A stretch of 64,000 nt of DNA from assembly GCF_052857255.1 (NCBI RefSeq), contig NC_135500.1, positions 52,415,272 through 52,479,271 of the forward strand. The letters run 5' to 3'. Both the position numbers and the translations under genes were made by a program. Positions 35,136 to 47,125 of the stretch are shown piece by piece (position 1 is the stretch's first letter; every line of letters begins with the position of its first letter). The DNA is from Amblyomma americanum (lineage: Eukaryota > Arthropoda > Arachnida > Ixodida > Ixodidae). The notes under the pieces are model-generated. The model worked only from the letters and a program-made list of their open reading frames with translations. It did not search any database and had not been told where the DNA came from.

Positions 35136-35652
35136 ACGACCACCGCAGAGCCAACCACCATGCAGGGTTGATCGTCTGTGGTCAACCAGTACATACTGCG
35201 TAGAAAAACACGCGATAATCCGCAAGTATGGCGCGTAGTTTGATGCGCGTCTCTCATTAGGCGCTTTTCTGTCTTTATAGATTTTATTCGCACGCGCCAG
35301 CGTGCTCCGTAGTTTCTTTTACGCTTTTAATGTACGACCACCTGCGCGACCACCGCCCACCACGGGCCTGTCGTAGAAGAGGGGATGGGACCAACATGGG
35401 CAACATAAAATGCAGAGACTTTCGCCTCGGCCGGACGCCGCAGTATCCGCTTCCGCTGACTTCCACGTAAAAAAATTAAACAGTCACTGGTAAGGCCATT
35501 GGATGGCGCCACGGGACCTGTGCTGTAGGGTTCTTGCGCTTTACGTAAAGACTGCAACTCCGGCGGCGCTGGCGCCTCGCTTATGATGCGCTAACAGGAC
35601 TGCGCATGTGCCTCTCGGGCTGCTGGGCAGAACCTCGAAAAATTGAAAATTG
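35136..35652. other. no recognised gene
   Basis: Only short frames without motifs; nothing repetitive seen. Confidence 0.4.
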
Positions 35653-35735
35653 TTTTTTTTTTCGGGAAAGGAAATGGCGCAGTATCTGTCTTACACCTCG
35701 GCGGACACCTGAACCGCGCCGTAAGGGAAGGGATT
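35653..35735 (-). mobile_element. Ruka-like SINE 3' end only
   Basis: The reverse-strand 3' end of the SINE (from the cggcgcggttcaggtgtcc block to atggcgcagtatctg's complement), with an A-run tail in place of (ATT)n. Head and body are missing. Confidence 0.8.
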
Positions 35736-36308
35736 CTCGATAAACACTTCCTATGCGTACGCGCGGAGCGTTGCGCGCTCAGCGCCACGCCTCGACGGGC
35801 GTCGAAAAGGGGCATGCATCTGCATGTTCCTGGTGCTGGCTCACTCCCCCTCTCGAGCCGACTCAAAGAAGGTCAAGTCGCATAGGAGTAGAGGTTTGAA
35901 CCCGCGGGGGGTGGGGGGGATGCGCAGACCGGCTCCGGCTGACGCGCGCGCCTCGGTGCGCGCGGCGGAAGAGTCTATCGAATTGGCGCTTCGTGTTTAG
36001 CCTATCACATGACCATGAAGACGCTGCTGTTGACACACGAGCTGCTCAGGTCGCAGCGCAGCATGTAGGCCTCAGAGGCCCGGGAGCTCTTCGCCAAAGT
36101 TCGTTTATGTTCGCCTCCGTGTTCTCTCTTCTTCGTGGCGCCAAGGTCCTTCGCCGTGAACCGACAATGGGAGCTAAAAGCATTCGCCACGCCTCTGCAC
36201 AGAGACCATACTGTACGGGTTACAGGGATTGTTATAAGACCGTGCGGGGATAATTAATGTGAAGGATTAGGGGAAAAGGCGCAGAGCGTGCCGTGAGAGG
36301 ATACATTC
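35736..36308. other. no recognised gene
   Basis: G/C-rich to 36000. No supported coding region or structure. Confidence 0.4.
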
Positions 36309-36600
36309 AGCAGCGCAGCGAAAGTGTCCTCTTGATCACTTCGTTAGGGCTTCACTTGGTGAGGGAGGATTTGCACATGCAAATTTGTTAGGGGTGTCCT
36401 TCCCTAACCCCTACCCACAGCAGCGCAGCGAAGGTGTCCTCTCCCTCACTTCATGAAGGGTTCACTCAGTAAGGTGAGGGTGAGGGGGGATTTGTGCACG
36501 AATATTTGTTAGGGCGAAGGTGAAGGAGGGCATAGGTGGTAAGATGAGGGTGAGGGAGGGAAACATGCACGGGTTTAAGGTGAGGGTGTGTCAAAAAGTT
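36309..36600. repeat. ~110-bp direct repeat and gtgaggg-rich array
   Basis: The block starting cagcagcgcagcgaa occurs at about 36309 and 36419, each followed by tgtcctct...cactt, a (g)gagggatttg segment and atttgttaggg. A diverged run of ggtgaggg/tgaggg units follows to 36600. Confidence 0.75.
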
Positions 36601-36719
36601 CATGTCTATCCTGCCATATGTTTCTCGCCACGGGCGTAGCCGATTACAGAACACCCGTGTACGAAGGGACGAAGACTCAATAAAAAAACTAAATAAGAAC
36701 TGCGGTTTACAGGCAAGCA

Positions 36720-37023
36720 TAATAATAATAATAATAATTGGTTTTTGGGGAAGGAAATGGCGCAGTGTCTGTCTCATATATCGTTGGACACCTGAACCGC
36801 GCCGTAAGGTTAGAAATAAAGGAGGGAGTGAAAGTAGAAAGGAAGAGGTGCCGTAGTGGAGGGCTCCGTAATAATTTTGACCACCTGGGGATAATTCACG
36901 TGAACTGACATCGTACAGCACACAGGCGCCTTAGCGTTTTGCCTCCATAAAAACGCAGCCGCCGCGGTCGGGTTCTAACCCAGGAACTACGAGCGCTCTA
37001 ACCACTGAGCCACCGCGGCGGGG
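36720..37023 (-). mobile_element. Ruka-like SINE, near full length
   Basis: Reverse-strand copy with ATT tail (36720-36738), body and tRNA-like head ending at the ccaccgcggcgg block near 37020. A ~10-base deletion removes part of the head (ctacgagcgctctaacc). It lies about 150 bp left of the LTR element. No clear target-site duplication. Confidence 0.88.
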
Positions 37024-37172
37024 TACAAATACGTTTTTTGGACGACTGTGTTGTTCGACGTACCAAACCACGCTTGTTTATGCCGCAGGATGTTCACCAG
37101 AGGCTCTTCCACCCCCACCCCCCTTCTCGCTGACGCCGCCTCTGCACAGGCGCACTGCCCCGTGGCTGCTAC

Positions 37173-37929
37173 TATCACGACCCAGCTGGCGACATGACTT
37201 TTGACCATCCGACGACCCCACAAAAAAAAAGGGGGGGGTATGTCGCTGGGAAAGTACCTCCGAAATTTTTTCCACGCTTCGCTCGGTGGGAATGACCTTC
37301 CCTTTGACTGATTCCCAGCAAGAAGGACGCCTGGGGCAGCGACCTACGATAGATAGACGACAGGGGAACAAAGGAATGGTGCCTTCGAGTAATTAACCGT
37401 GTCCGACAGGAGCCGGCCCCACCGGAGAGAGCTTGCGGCAGTTGTGGCCCGCGGCGCAGCACGAATCACCTGTGTTTTTGATGGACAAATGCCATTTGCA
37501 ATACGGTTGCATTACTGTGCCAAATACCATCGGACTTGCGATTCCTCCTCGCCAGTTCCCACGGGTGGAGTTTGCAACGAGTGCCTCCGCTTGCTACGTG
37601 CTGTGCAACTTTTCCCACCTTGGAGAAATGCGCCACGCATTGGATTGGCCACCGCCTGATCAGGGGCGGTACCTTAGGGGATTTAAGGAGCCTGCTGAGC
37701 GAAAATGAACGCTCTGAGACCTCGCGACAAGGCTCATCCAGTCGCTCGACGCATGAACTCTTGAATTTTTTACTGTTTGCTTTTTTCATAATGTAAATAA
37801 GTTTAATCAAAGTGCCATTCAACCCGCTTGTTATTGCTTTCCCAAAGTTCAAGTTCCGTATTTCCTCAACCCGAAGGCTCGGGCACTCTACACACCGGAG
37901 TCCGGGCTCAAGCCCCTGCGTCCGCGACA
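37173..37929 (+). repeat. 5' LTR
   Basis: Matches 42938-43690 over its whole length with scattered differences and small indels, for example the shared block gtgtccgacaggagccggcc and the shared segment cctgatcaggggcgg. The ends were chosen from the flanking ctac repeats and from where similarity stops (tccgcgaca / tccacggca). Open frames within the LTRs are not genes. Confidence 0.85.
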
Positions 37930-38161
37930 ACTGGTTGCCATCGGTGGGATACGAACCTACAAACGCCAACGGCCGGTTAGCGATAGAGCAGCTGTCTTGC
38001 GACATGGTCACATGTGTGGGTGAGTGCTTGGCTTTCCTCTGATGTGCACCAGATTCTAAAAGAGGGTTAAATTGTAGAACAGGTAAAGATCTGCTTTTAA
38101 ATCCTCGAGGGTTGGCATTTTTGCAGAGTTGTTTCGAAAATAGCCTAGACTCAACACTATC

Positions 38162-39270
38162 ATGGACCTACAGAAGCTGCAGAAGCCAGACCTGCTGCTG
38201 TTGTGTTGGAATTGGGGATTGATACAAAGGGTTTGGCACGAAAACCTTTGAGCATTCAGGCAATCGCTGATTTGGTGGCAGCTAATGAGTTGCTCAGTGA
38301 AGCGTGGAGCTTCATAGTTGTAGAACAAAAAAAGGAACAGCAGCTCAGACAGCAGAAAAGGCACGAGCGTGAAAGTGAGAATGAAGAAAAAAAACTGAAG
38401 CCAGAGATAGAGCAATGTAAGAAAGAAATGTAGTTGAGCTAAAGGTCGGGCAATTGTACCCAGAAAGTGGCACATCTTCCCAACAAGGAAGGAGAGTTCA
38501 AAATGGCTATGTAAATGCAGTCATATGTGGTATCAGGGGATATCGGTCTGTAACTAGCAAATTTTGAACGAATGTGCGAGAAACTGTCCTTCAGTCGAGA
38601 CACTGGGTCTCTAGAGCTACTGACTGTTCTGCCCTGCAAGGCGGCGGAGGTTGTCGGGCGGCAAAGCAAGGAGGACGCGGACAATTATGAGAAGGTCAAG
38701 GCTTGCCTTCTACGAAAGTATAGACTTAGCGCCGAAGCGTTCAGGCAACGATTTCGGGGAGCTAAGAAGTCGAAGGACGAAAACTATCCTGATTTCCTGC
38801 ACAGGTTGGAGGCTAACTTGGTCGAGTGGCTAAAGAGCACCTAGTCCTATAGTCACCGGGACGCTTTAGTTGAGAGGAAAGAAATTGGCTACAGGACCAG
38901 GACAACGTAACGTCTGCGGCAAAAGCTGCCGATCTGATCGCCGAGTACGCTTCGCGCTGACAGTTGTGCAACATAACTAGAGTTGACAGGCCCCGTAATT
39001 TCGGTAGAAGAGCGAATTACCTTCACGAGATGCAGTTTGGGAGCTCTACAGTCGAGAAGCAAGAAAGTAAGTTGTCTTCTAAAAAACCTCAAGGAAGGAT
39101 GACTGTGAGAAGGGCGCAAAAGTGGCCAAAGCGCAGAAAGAAAAAGTCGCGATCGAGGCTAGGAGGCTGCTCACTTGCTATAGATGCAATGAGCCGGGTC
39201 ACATAGCAGTGAACTGCAGAAAAGAAAAGGTTGCGTTCTCGTATGTCAGTAAGTGCGATGGAAACATGAA
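38162..39270 (+). pseudogene. gag of the LTR element, with CCHC knuckle
   Basis: The start ATG 38162 begins MDLQKLQKPDLL and shifts frame at once to LELGIDTKGLARKP, followed by a charged coiled-coil-like segment (38310-38430). The capsid-like part is 38572-38844 (LSFSRDTGSLELLTVLP..., YRLSAEAFRQRFRGAKKS), then a stop. A zinc knuckle CYRCNEPGHIAVNC lies at about 39175-39216. Gag proteins package the element RNA. Several stops and frame changes are present. Confidence 0.8.
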
Positions 39271-39284
39271 GCTGTTGGAACCTT

Positions 39285-39504
39285 ACATGCATGACTTGGT
39301 AGTGAACGGGAAGTCATGTAAGGTGCTGCGCGACTCAGCCGCAACGATGGATGTTGTCCATCCGTCGTATGTGTCACCATTTGATTACACAGGCCAATGT
39401 GCATTGATCCGACAGGTAGTGGAGGAACAAAGCGTGTGCTTGCCCATAGCGACAGTGGTAATTGAGGGCCCTTCCCGTACGCTTACAATCAAAGCCGCCA
39501 TTTA
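39285..39504 (+). pseudogene. aspartic protease region of the LTR element
   Basis: The frame 39122-39505 continues past the knuckle into DLVVNGKSCKVLRDSAATMDVV. The LRDSAA motif takes the position of the retropepsin D-T/S-G active site, with Ala replacing Gly. This DSA form may be normal for the family. The frame ends at a stop at 39503. Confidence 0.65.
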
Positions 39505-39939
39505 AGGAAAGCTAAATGCTATCTATATAGGTTCTCCAACAAAACGCACGTGTTATTTCTAGAGAAGGTCATCCATTTTGGTGACCGAGTTGTGCAGTCC
39601 TTAACACGTTCGAAAGCGCGAGAACTTGCAACGCAGCTTACTTCTGAGTATTCCACTGCGGAGGAAACAGCAGTTAAACTTGGGGAATAAATGGATGAAC
39701 AAGGGTCACAAAATCCCGCAAACGAGGCACCCGAGACCGGTCAGCCTGGGAGTAAGCATGACGAACCGCGAAACGAGGAAATCCTAGATAGTGGCTTTTT
39801 GCCGCCAGTGTCAAGCAGTTTCACGATGCTCCTATGGGCGAACCGAGAAGAGCTACGTATGGAACAAGCAAATGACCTGACCATACAGGAGATGAGAAAG
39901 CTCCACAGAACGAGTGAGGGATAAAAACCGAATATTGCG

Positions 39940-41035
39940 TTCCAGTTGAGAGGCGGTGTGCTTTATCGCTTATACAAGGATAAGCGTGGAGTGGAGCGAG
40001 ACCAATTAGTCGTCCGCCAGAAGTACCGACAAGACTTACTGCGACTTTCCCAAGGCAATTCGTGGTCATACTACCTGGAAAAAAGGACAAATAAGCAGAC
40101 TTTTGCAAGAGTACTATTGGCCTGGTTGTTTTAAGGACATGAAGCGTTTTGTAAGGCCGTGCGACACATGCCAGCTGGACGGAAAGGCGCGAGATGAGTG
40201 GAAAGCACCGAGAGTTTTAGTACCGATCATTACTGAGCCGTTTCACCGGTCGGTGATAGATGTAGTTGGGCATCTTCTCGTGACAGAGTCAGGGTGTCGT
40301 TATATCCTCCCCCTGCCACAAAGTTTCCAAGGGCTGTTGCGCTGCGCGCGGTGACACCACACAGTGTTGTGAATTCACTGTTATCAGTCTTCACCTGAGT
40401 TGGATTCTCTTCTGAGATCTAAAGTGATCAGAGTAGTGTATTCACTAGTGCCCTTACCACCTCATTTATAGAGCGGTGCGGCACTAAGATAGTGCACAGC
40501 TCAATGCATCATCTGTAGAGCAACAGCGTAGAAAGGTGGCATTCTGTTCTAAAGCGCGTACTTAGGGAATGCGCTGCGAAAAGAATCGCGACTAGGACTC
40601 ATGCCTACCTGGGGACTTTTCGATTTGCGGTCAGTGCCGCATGAATCCACGGAATTTAGCCCCGCCGAGTTGGTGTACGAAAGGTCACTGCGCACACCTC
40701 TGCTAATGGTACGCAAGCCTGGGAGGGGCGCGGAGAGGACCCGGCGGTAGTAGAGTTCGTGTTGACTCTGCTGGATCGTCTACATAACGCTACATAATTC
40801 GTGGTGGCCACCATGAAATCAGCCCAGCTCGTTCTAAGGTCTACTATGATCGGGCAGCCCACCAAGGGACATTTTGTAACGGTGACAAGGTAATGTTTGT
40901 GAGAGCTTCAAGGCAGAATAGGCTCCAAGTACAGTGGGAAGGACCTGCTAAAGTAGTTTCCAAGCTTTCTAACACCAACTACGTGGTGAAAACCCCTGGA
41001 AGGCGTAAAGAATTGCGCATTTAGCATTGTAACCT
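39940..41035 (+). pseudogene. integrase of the LTR element, located before RT
   Basis: Integrase inserts the cDNA into the genome. Zinc-binding half: GGVLYRLYKDKRGVERDQLVV, RQDLLRLSQGNSWS, then (frame changed) WPGCFKDMKRFVRPCDTCQ. Catalytic core: SVIDVVGHLL (first Asp), SDQSSVFTSAL (Asp codon 40426-40428) and SNSVERWHSV (Glu codon 40531-40533), 34 codons apart including one TAG. Then comes FAVSAA and a PAELVYGRS-like block, and a C-terminal region (QVQWEGPAKVV, NYVVKTPGRRKELRI) to about 41025. It joins the RT without an intervening LTR. Confidence 0.8.
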
Positions 41036-41159
41036 AATGAAGCCTTCTGTGCAGACAGAGGCCGCGGTAAATCTAACCTTGAACTTTCCTGAGGAGATTG
41101 AATTAAGACAACCTTATCATTCTAAGCAGAAAGGAAAGCAGCGCGCAGGAACTACTCAC

Positions 41160-42050
41160 GAGGACTGAGCGGAGAGGAGAACTAAAAGAATCTCAGTTGT
41201 CTGATCTCGGCGAGCTGATAGCAGAGTTTGATGACTGCTTCGTAGGCAGGCCGGACAGAACTGATTTGATTGAGCATGATATTGAGCTAACTTCCAAGGA
41301 CCCAGTGCGGTCAATGTGCTATCGACTCTCTCCAAGGCAGATATATATCCTTGATAGGGAGGTAAATCGCACGCTGGAATTAGGAGTAATCAAGCACTCC
41401 GAAAGCGAATACGCTTCGCCTATGATCTTGGTGGAAGATCCGGGTAAAGGCCCAAGGTCTGTAGATTAGTGGAAGTTAAATGCTTTCACCAAGGATTAAG
41501 TGTACCTTATTCCCAATATCGAGGAGAGAGTGGAACAGGTCAGTCGAGCAGCCTATGTAACTACGCTAGACCTTACACGAGGGTACTGGCAAGTGCCGCT
41601 CACTGAGCGCGCCTGCAGATTCTCAGCTTTCGTCACTCCAACGAGAAGCTATCAACCAACAATCAAAAGCTTCGTGGTCAGAAATGCTCCATTTTGTTTT
41701 TGCCGTCTAATGAATAGGGTTTTATAGGGCTGTGAAGAATTTGCGGTGCCCTACTTGGACTACATTTCTGTCTTCTCACATTCATAGGTTAACCATTTAT
41801 TGCATCTGAAAGCAGTGCTGAGCCGTTTGCGTCAAGCTGGGCTCAGTGTAAAGGCCGAGAAGTGTTGCCTTGCGGGGGGCGACCGTAGACTATTTGGGTC
41901 ACAACGTAGGCCAATGTTTCAGGAAACCCAGTAAGGTTAAGATATCGGCTGTTGCAGACTTCCCGCGGCCTAGAATAAGGACGGCCATTCGGGCATTCTT
42001 AGGGCTCACGAAATAATATAATCACTACATCTGTGGTTTTTCCTCTTTGG
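41160..42050 (+). pseudogene. reverse transcriptase of the LTR element
   Basis: It begins LSDLGELIAEFDDCFVGRP, IEHDIELTSKDPVRS and continues with YASPMILVEDPGKGPRSVD. A stop follows at 41467-41469 and one at 41497-41499. Then YLIPNIEERVEQVS and TLDLTRGYWQVPL (catalytic Asp), and PYLDYISVFS, where YLDD is changed to YLDY. Further stops and a frameshift after 41870 lead to RNase H. Confidence 0.85.
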
Positions 42051-42547
42051 CAAGCCCCCTGACCGATGCTCTCCGCAGGACAAAGCCGACAAATGTAGTC
42101 TGGGAAGCGTCCTTCTTAAACCTGAAGGCGGTACTGATTAGCTGCCCTGTTTTGGGAGCTCCGGATTGCGACCGAGAATTCATGGTCCAGTGTGATGCGA
42201 GGGATCGAGGACCACGTGCCGTTCTCTGCCAGAGGGATGACGACAGCAACGAAGATCCCGTCCTCTGCCTGCGACGAAAACTGAGCTCTGGAAAGATGGC
42301 GTACTGTGCGTCTGAAAAAGACTACGCTTGCATTGTTACGGCTATCCAGAAACTACAATGCCATCTCGGAAGCGCCAAATTCATCGTAAAGACGGACCGT
42401 TGTCTCCTTTCCTGGCTGCAAACCACGACATCAAAGAACCATCGCCTTCTGAGGTGTAGCTTGATTCTGCAGCAGTATCATTTCGGCATAAAGTACAAGA
42501 AGGGCAAATTGAATGAAAACGCGGACGCACTTAGCCGTTCTTTCTAA
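42047..42547 (+). pseudogene. RNase H of the LTR element
   Basis: A 166-codon open frame: LTDALRRTKPTNVVWE, FMVQCDARDRG (Asp), KMAYCASEKDYACI (Glu), FIVKTDRCLLSWL (Asp) and KGKLNENADALSRSF at the end, typical of Ty3/gypsy RNase H. It is the last domain before the 3' LTR. In conventional Ty3/gypsy elements integrase would follow here; instead 42548-42937 is non-coding and contains a purine-rich stretch (agcagggaaggaag) just before the LTR, a candidate polypurine tract. Confidence 0.85.
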
Positions 42548-42937
42548 ACAGTCCGGGGTGCTCTTCAGGTATCCAAAATTACTTCTTAAGTTTTTTATTT
42601 TGTGCGTTTATGTGTGCGAATGTGTGTAGTAGCATGTTTGGTTTTCTCAGCATTTGGGGCTTTGATGGTTTTCAGTGTGGGCTTTTCTCCAACAGCTATA
42701 GTAACCAGGTTTTATAGCAATCCCTCTTTTGAACTGGTTTTCTTGGAGGGGAGTGGAGTGCTTCCTTGGGCATGTGTTTGAGGTTTCAAAGACGCCTCAA
42801 AGGTTCTGGTCAACGCCAACGAAGACAATGTTGAGAGCGACGAAGAAGTGTTGGTTCTTCTGCAAGCAATTAAGTAGTCTCTTCGTGCAGCAGCGGCGAC
42901 TTCCACCCGCCGAGCCTCGTCAAGCAGGGAAGGAAGC

Positions 42938-43690
42938 TTTTACGACCCTGCTGGCGACACGACGTTTGACCATCAGATGACTCCACAAAAAAAAAGGATG
43001 CCTGGCTGTGAATGTACTTGCGGAGATTTTCCCGCACATCACTCGGTGGGAATGGCCTTCCCTTTGACTGGTTCCCAGCAAGAGGGATGCTTGGCGCAGT
43101 GACCGACGATGGACAGACGACAGGCGAATAGAGGAGCGGTGCTCCAAGCAATTAACCGTGTCCGACAGGAGCCGGCCCAACTGGAGAGAGCTTGCCGCAG
43201 TTGAGTTCCTCGGCGCCCCAGCCTTAGCTGTGTTTTCGATGGACACGTGCCGCTTGCAATACGGTTGCTCTAGTGCGCGAAATAGCAGCGCACTTGCGAT
43301 TCCTCCTCGCCAGTTCCCACGGGTGGACTCTACAACGAGTGCCTCCGCTTGCTACGTGCTGTGCAAATTTCCCATCTTGGAGCAATGGGCCACGTGTAGG
43401 ATTGGCCACCGCCTGATCAGGGGCGGAACTTTAAGGATTTAAGGAGCGTAAAGAGTGAGAACGAGCGCTCTGGGCCCTGGCGACAAGGCTCATCCAGTCG
43501 CTCGACGCAGGAACTCTTGAATTATTGACTATTTGCTTTTCTTCACAATGTAAATAAGTTTCTTCAAATTGTCATTAAACCCGCTTGTTATCGTTTTCTC
43601 AAACTTCAAGTTCCTTATTTCCTCAGCCCGAAGCCTCGAACACGCTATCCAACGGAGCCCGGGTTCGAGTTAGCTCCTGCGTCCACGGCA
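42938..43690 (+). repeat. 3' LTR
   Basis: Partner of 37173-37929. It is preceded by a purine-rich tract at 42923-42936 and followed by ctac. Confidence 0.85.
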
Positions 43691-43694
43691 CTAC

Positions 43695-46600
43695 ACACGT
43701 AATCGACACGGCCAATGCACACAGCTGCACGATGGAGACTGCTTTAAAAACATGTTTCTCTGGAGCTTTGTGTCGAACCCGTCAGCAACTGCTGATCACT
43801 GCTCTTAAGGGGGTCGGGACAGTTCGGATTGCGCTGCTATCCCACCGCTGCTACCAGTTGTTGGGACTGAGGCAGCGTGATCGGGCCGGAGAATGGACGA
43901 GGAAGTCGAAGACGTGGTCACGAGGAAGAGTGAAAACTTTAGACAAATATTTACATTATGTCCAAGTTAGCAAGAATTGAGAGTGCATCTCAGTAAAAGG
44001 GAACATCTAAGTAGAAGGGAGCCTCGATGAAAGGGAGCTCCACGGCCGTATCCGACTATTCGATGCCGAGTTTTATGGTTTTTCCTTCTCTGAAATCCCT
44101 AAGTGAAAGGCGGGTCTGCCAAAGAAGGCATGTCCTAAAAACTTCACCTTGGCACTCATCACACCCTGTCTCCTTAGGGAACATGCCCACGTCACGTGAT
44201 GAGTTTGAGGGTGAGGAGCATATCATCTATGTCGCGCAGACACCGGAATTAAGGTCCGCCAGTGGCGTTGCTATGGTCTGCAGGTGGTCGCACTTGTTCT
44301 TTATCTGTGTAAGGCCGGAAGTCCAAGGCTAAGGCCCCGTGCAAGGCCACGCGGCACGCGGAGTAAGAACACCATTCGCCGGAAACTACTCCTTTGACAA
44401 CTTATGGCGCGGCCAAACACGGTGACTGGGCCCAGCTGACACCCGGGTCCTCTCTTAAAGGTGCATCACGGCTGGCCTTGACAACTATCTTCGTCGTGTA
44501 GATGAGGGTGCACTGGCACAGCTGCACTGGCTGCTTGCAAGGGGGCTTGCTCTCGCCGCTGCCGTGGCTACGCCGTCCGCGTTTTGATCCACTTAGGCTG
44601 GAGGACATCCCGGGCATAACAGAGCTCCCGCCGCCAGACCATGTGTTCGGAAGATGATCTACTCCCACGCAACTGGGCTGACTGGGCGCGCGAGAATGTG
44701 CTCTCGTTCTGCAGTCCTCCAGGCCGGTCCTCATCGGCAGGGGATGTCCAGCTCTGGGAATTTCTCAGGGAGGCGAGCCAAACAGGACACCAAACGAAAA
44801 GCCACACACGACAAAAGCAAGTGACACCTGAAACCCTCTCTTTCCGCAAGGCCAACACTAAAGCAATAGTGATTACACATAGAGATCCCTCTAAGGAAAA
44901 CCTGAAATTAAACGAAACTTCCCTGGACAAACCCGAAATGCGAACCGATTCAAGGTTCAAGGGTTCGGACCTCTTGAAAGCGTTGTCATTATGCACGACA
45001 TGATGAGACAGACGGAAAATTATTGGTCTGCAATTGGTCGGAATGGTTGAAACGATTCTCGATGTCACCTGGTCAGCGAGGATTCAACCGAGACATGAGA
45101 CCGAGGCTTTCAATTTTTCTCAAGGTATTCTTCATTCGTAACTTGCAAAGTTGACCATGCGGTATTCTTTTGCGTTCTGCATGACAGCAGACACCTGCAC
45201 TAAGTGTGAAAAATTTGCACGACAAACACAGAAGTATAAAAACTGCCGTAAATGTACAAAACTAGCACAACAAACTCTGCGGAAGTAACAACATACTGAA
45301 AAACTTAATACGAGCTCTACCCAGCTACTTAAGATAATGTCCAAGAGAGGCTTAGCTCGTGCTTCCGTATCAGCGGACACTAGCACCTAACAATTAAGCT
45401 GGTAAAGTTTGCGTACAAAAGCACAAAACAAACTTAACAAAATTAAAGCTCGAAGTAATCTTGAGTCGCCCTCGGGAGAGTCTACGCCAGATCGGCCCGC
45501 GTGTGACTTCGCTGTACTTCCGCTCGTCAGCCGACACTCACAATGCTCAGCTAAACATATGTACAAGTGCATGCTGCAAAATAATTTGCAACAAATCTTC
45601 AAACATAAGCGATGCCGTGAAAGACCAACAAAACATAACAAGGTAAACGCGCGGTTGAGACTACAGCTCACAAACCACTGTGGCTTCAGTGCTCGTTTGC
45701 GCTACACTGAACTGTTGAACACTTAGGTGACATAAAAAGCAAACAGTTTTATGTTACATCATTACGGAACGAAAAATAAGGAATACAACAATGAATGCAC
45801 TAAAGAATAAAAGATCAAAACTTCGTTTGCGCTTTTCTACAGGGGTAAATGAATAAAGAAAAAGCAGACAGTGAGTACAAGAAACACTTATTCCCGGAAA
45901 CCGACTGGAAACCGTGTTGTGATTCAAGGAATCTACTGGTCAGAAGCGCCCAACTCGGTCGCGGTCCTGCGGCCGCTCGACCAGCCGATGCTTCCTAGAA
46001 GCTGAGAGACTGACCAGTTCCTCCTCTGCGGGATATGCGTCCAAGGCCTGGGTAGCGCTTTCAAAGCTTAAGGCGAGAGGGGCGCTTCGTCTATCTAGGT
46101 TCCCTGCATGTCGTGTCCCCTTCCGCCTCGCGTGTGCTTTGCGGCATCCATGACAACTCCTGCTGTAGTCCCACAGTGACGCGGGCAGCTTTAGACCAGG
46201 CTGCGCGTGATGAGTCCGCTTGGCTTTTATTCTACGCCTGCGAAGTCATTTCCGCCTTGGTGATAATTGCCGAGTGTCACAAGAATGGCTAGTCCTCAAA
46301 ATCACAGGCTTTTTGACCCGTGCTTTTTCTTTTAGTGCGACAACGCATGATTTGGCTTCCTTCGGACGCAGCCGAGTCCGGAAAAAATTCACGGTTGATT
46401 TTTCTTTTCTGTCATCATTTCTAGCGGTGCCGTCGCGTGTTAAGCTGCCGGGCTTTGCCTCCGCATCAACAGCTGACCTAGGATTCCTCAAAGGCTTGTC
46501 GCGGTTGGAATTTTTCTTGCTTAACGAAACTACTTGCGCTTTGCTCACAGTGTCAGGCGACGGCTCTCCTGACTTTTCGTCCGCTCGTGTGGTTTCGTCT

Positions 46601-46879
46601 GAGCACCATAAGCTCATTTCCCTGTAATCTGTCACTAGCCGCTGCGATTTGACATTCTATTAGCTGTTCTTTGTTTTTATGGAACGCTGAGCCGCACCCG
46701 TCGCTTACGATCTGTCAGCTGGCGTTATCCGCGGGTCACTGTCCTTTGACCAGTGTTATGAAGGCTATTATAGGCCTTCCCGTCCGGCTCAAGTCCAGCA
46801 AAAAGGCCTTTAATTTGACAAGGCTCTGCAGAGGAGCTACAGGTGATATTTTTATTTCTAATCCTTATTGCACGTACTA
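43695..46879. other. unrecognised region, about 3.2 kb
   Basis: No domain-bearing frame. The 46220-46635 interval is open on both strands for 129-135 codons. The reverse frame is rich in Lys, Arg and Ser (SLSKKNSNRDK, EAKSCVVALKEKAR), and a second reverse stretch at 45960-46110 reads TQALDAYPAEEELVSL, so a decayed reverse-strand gene is possible but not identified. The 44568-45068 frames have no motif. Confidence 0.35.
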
Positions 46880-47125
46880 GCGTGGCGGCCGTCTTTTGAT
46901 CGAGGCGAAACGTAAAGGCGCCCGTGTGCTGTGCGAGTCAGTGCACGTTAGATTCCCCATGTGGCTGAAATTATTCCGGAGCCCTCCACTACGGCACCTC
47001 TTTCTTCCTTCCTTCTCTAACTCCCTGCTGTATCCCCTCCCTTAAGGCGAGGTTCAGGTGTCCGCTGATATGTGAGACAGATACTGCGCCATTTCCTTTT
47101 TCCAAAAAAAAAAATCAATTGTAAT
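46880..47125 (+). mobile_element. Ruka-like SINE, diverged, head truncated
   Basis: Begins in the head-body junction (gcggccgtcttttgatcgagg), has the core ggcgcccgtgtgctgtgcg and ggagccctccactacgg, and ends in an A-rich tail near 47110-47125. There are several small deletions. Confidence 0.85.

Larger units (their letters stand above)
37173..43690 (+). mobile_element. Ty3/gypsy LTR retrotransposon with integrase upstream of RT (Gmr1-like order)
   Basis: Two LTRs (37173-37929 and 42938-43690) enclose, in order, gag, CCHC knuckle, protease, integrase, RT and RNase H. The 4-bp sequence ctac lies at 37169-37172 and 43691-43694, a likely target-site duplication, so the element looks like one integration event. 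A TGG at 37932-37934 just after the 5' LTR could start the primer-binding site. Standard Ty3/gypsy elements have RT-RNase H before integrase. The reversed order is known from the Gmr1 group. Many stops and the diverged LTRs indicate an old, dead copy. Confidence 0.85.

Noticed and set aside
37399..37796. Protein-coding frames of 80-90 codons on the forward strand, repeated at 43158-43442
   Set aside because: They lie in the two LTRs, which explains the repetition; no domain is visible.
38162..42547. Two nested LTR elements explaining the unusual domain order
   Set aside because: No internal LTR, TSD or strand change separates integrase from RT, and one pair of LTRs with matching ctac flanks encloses everything.
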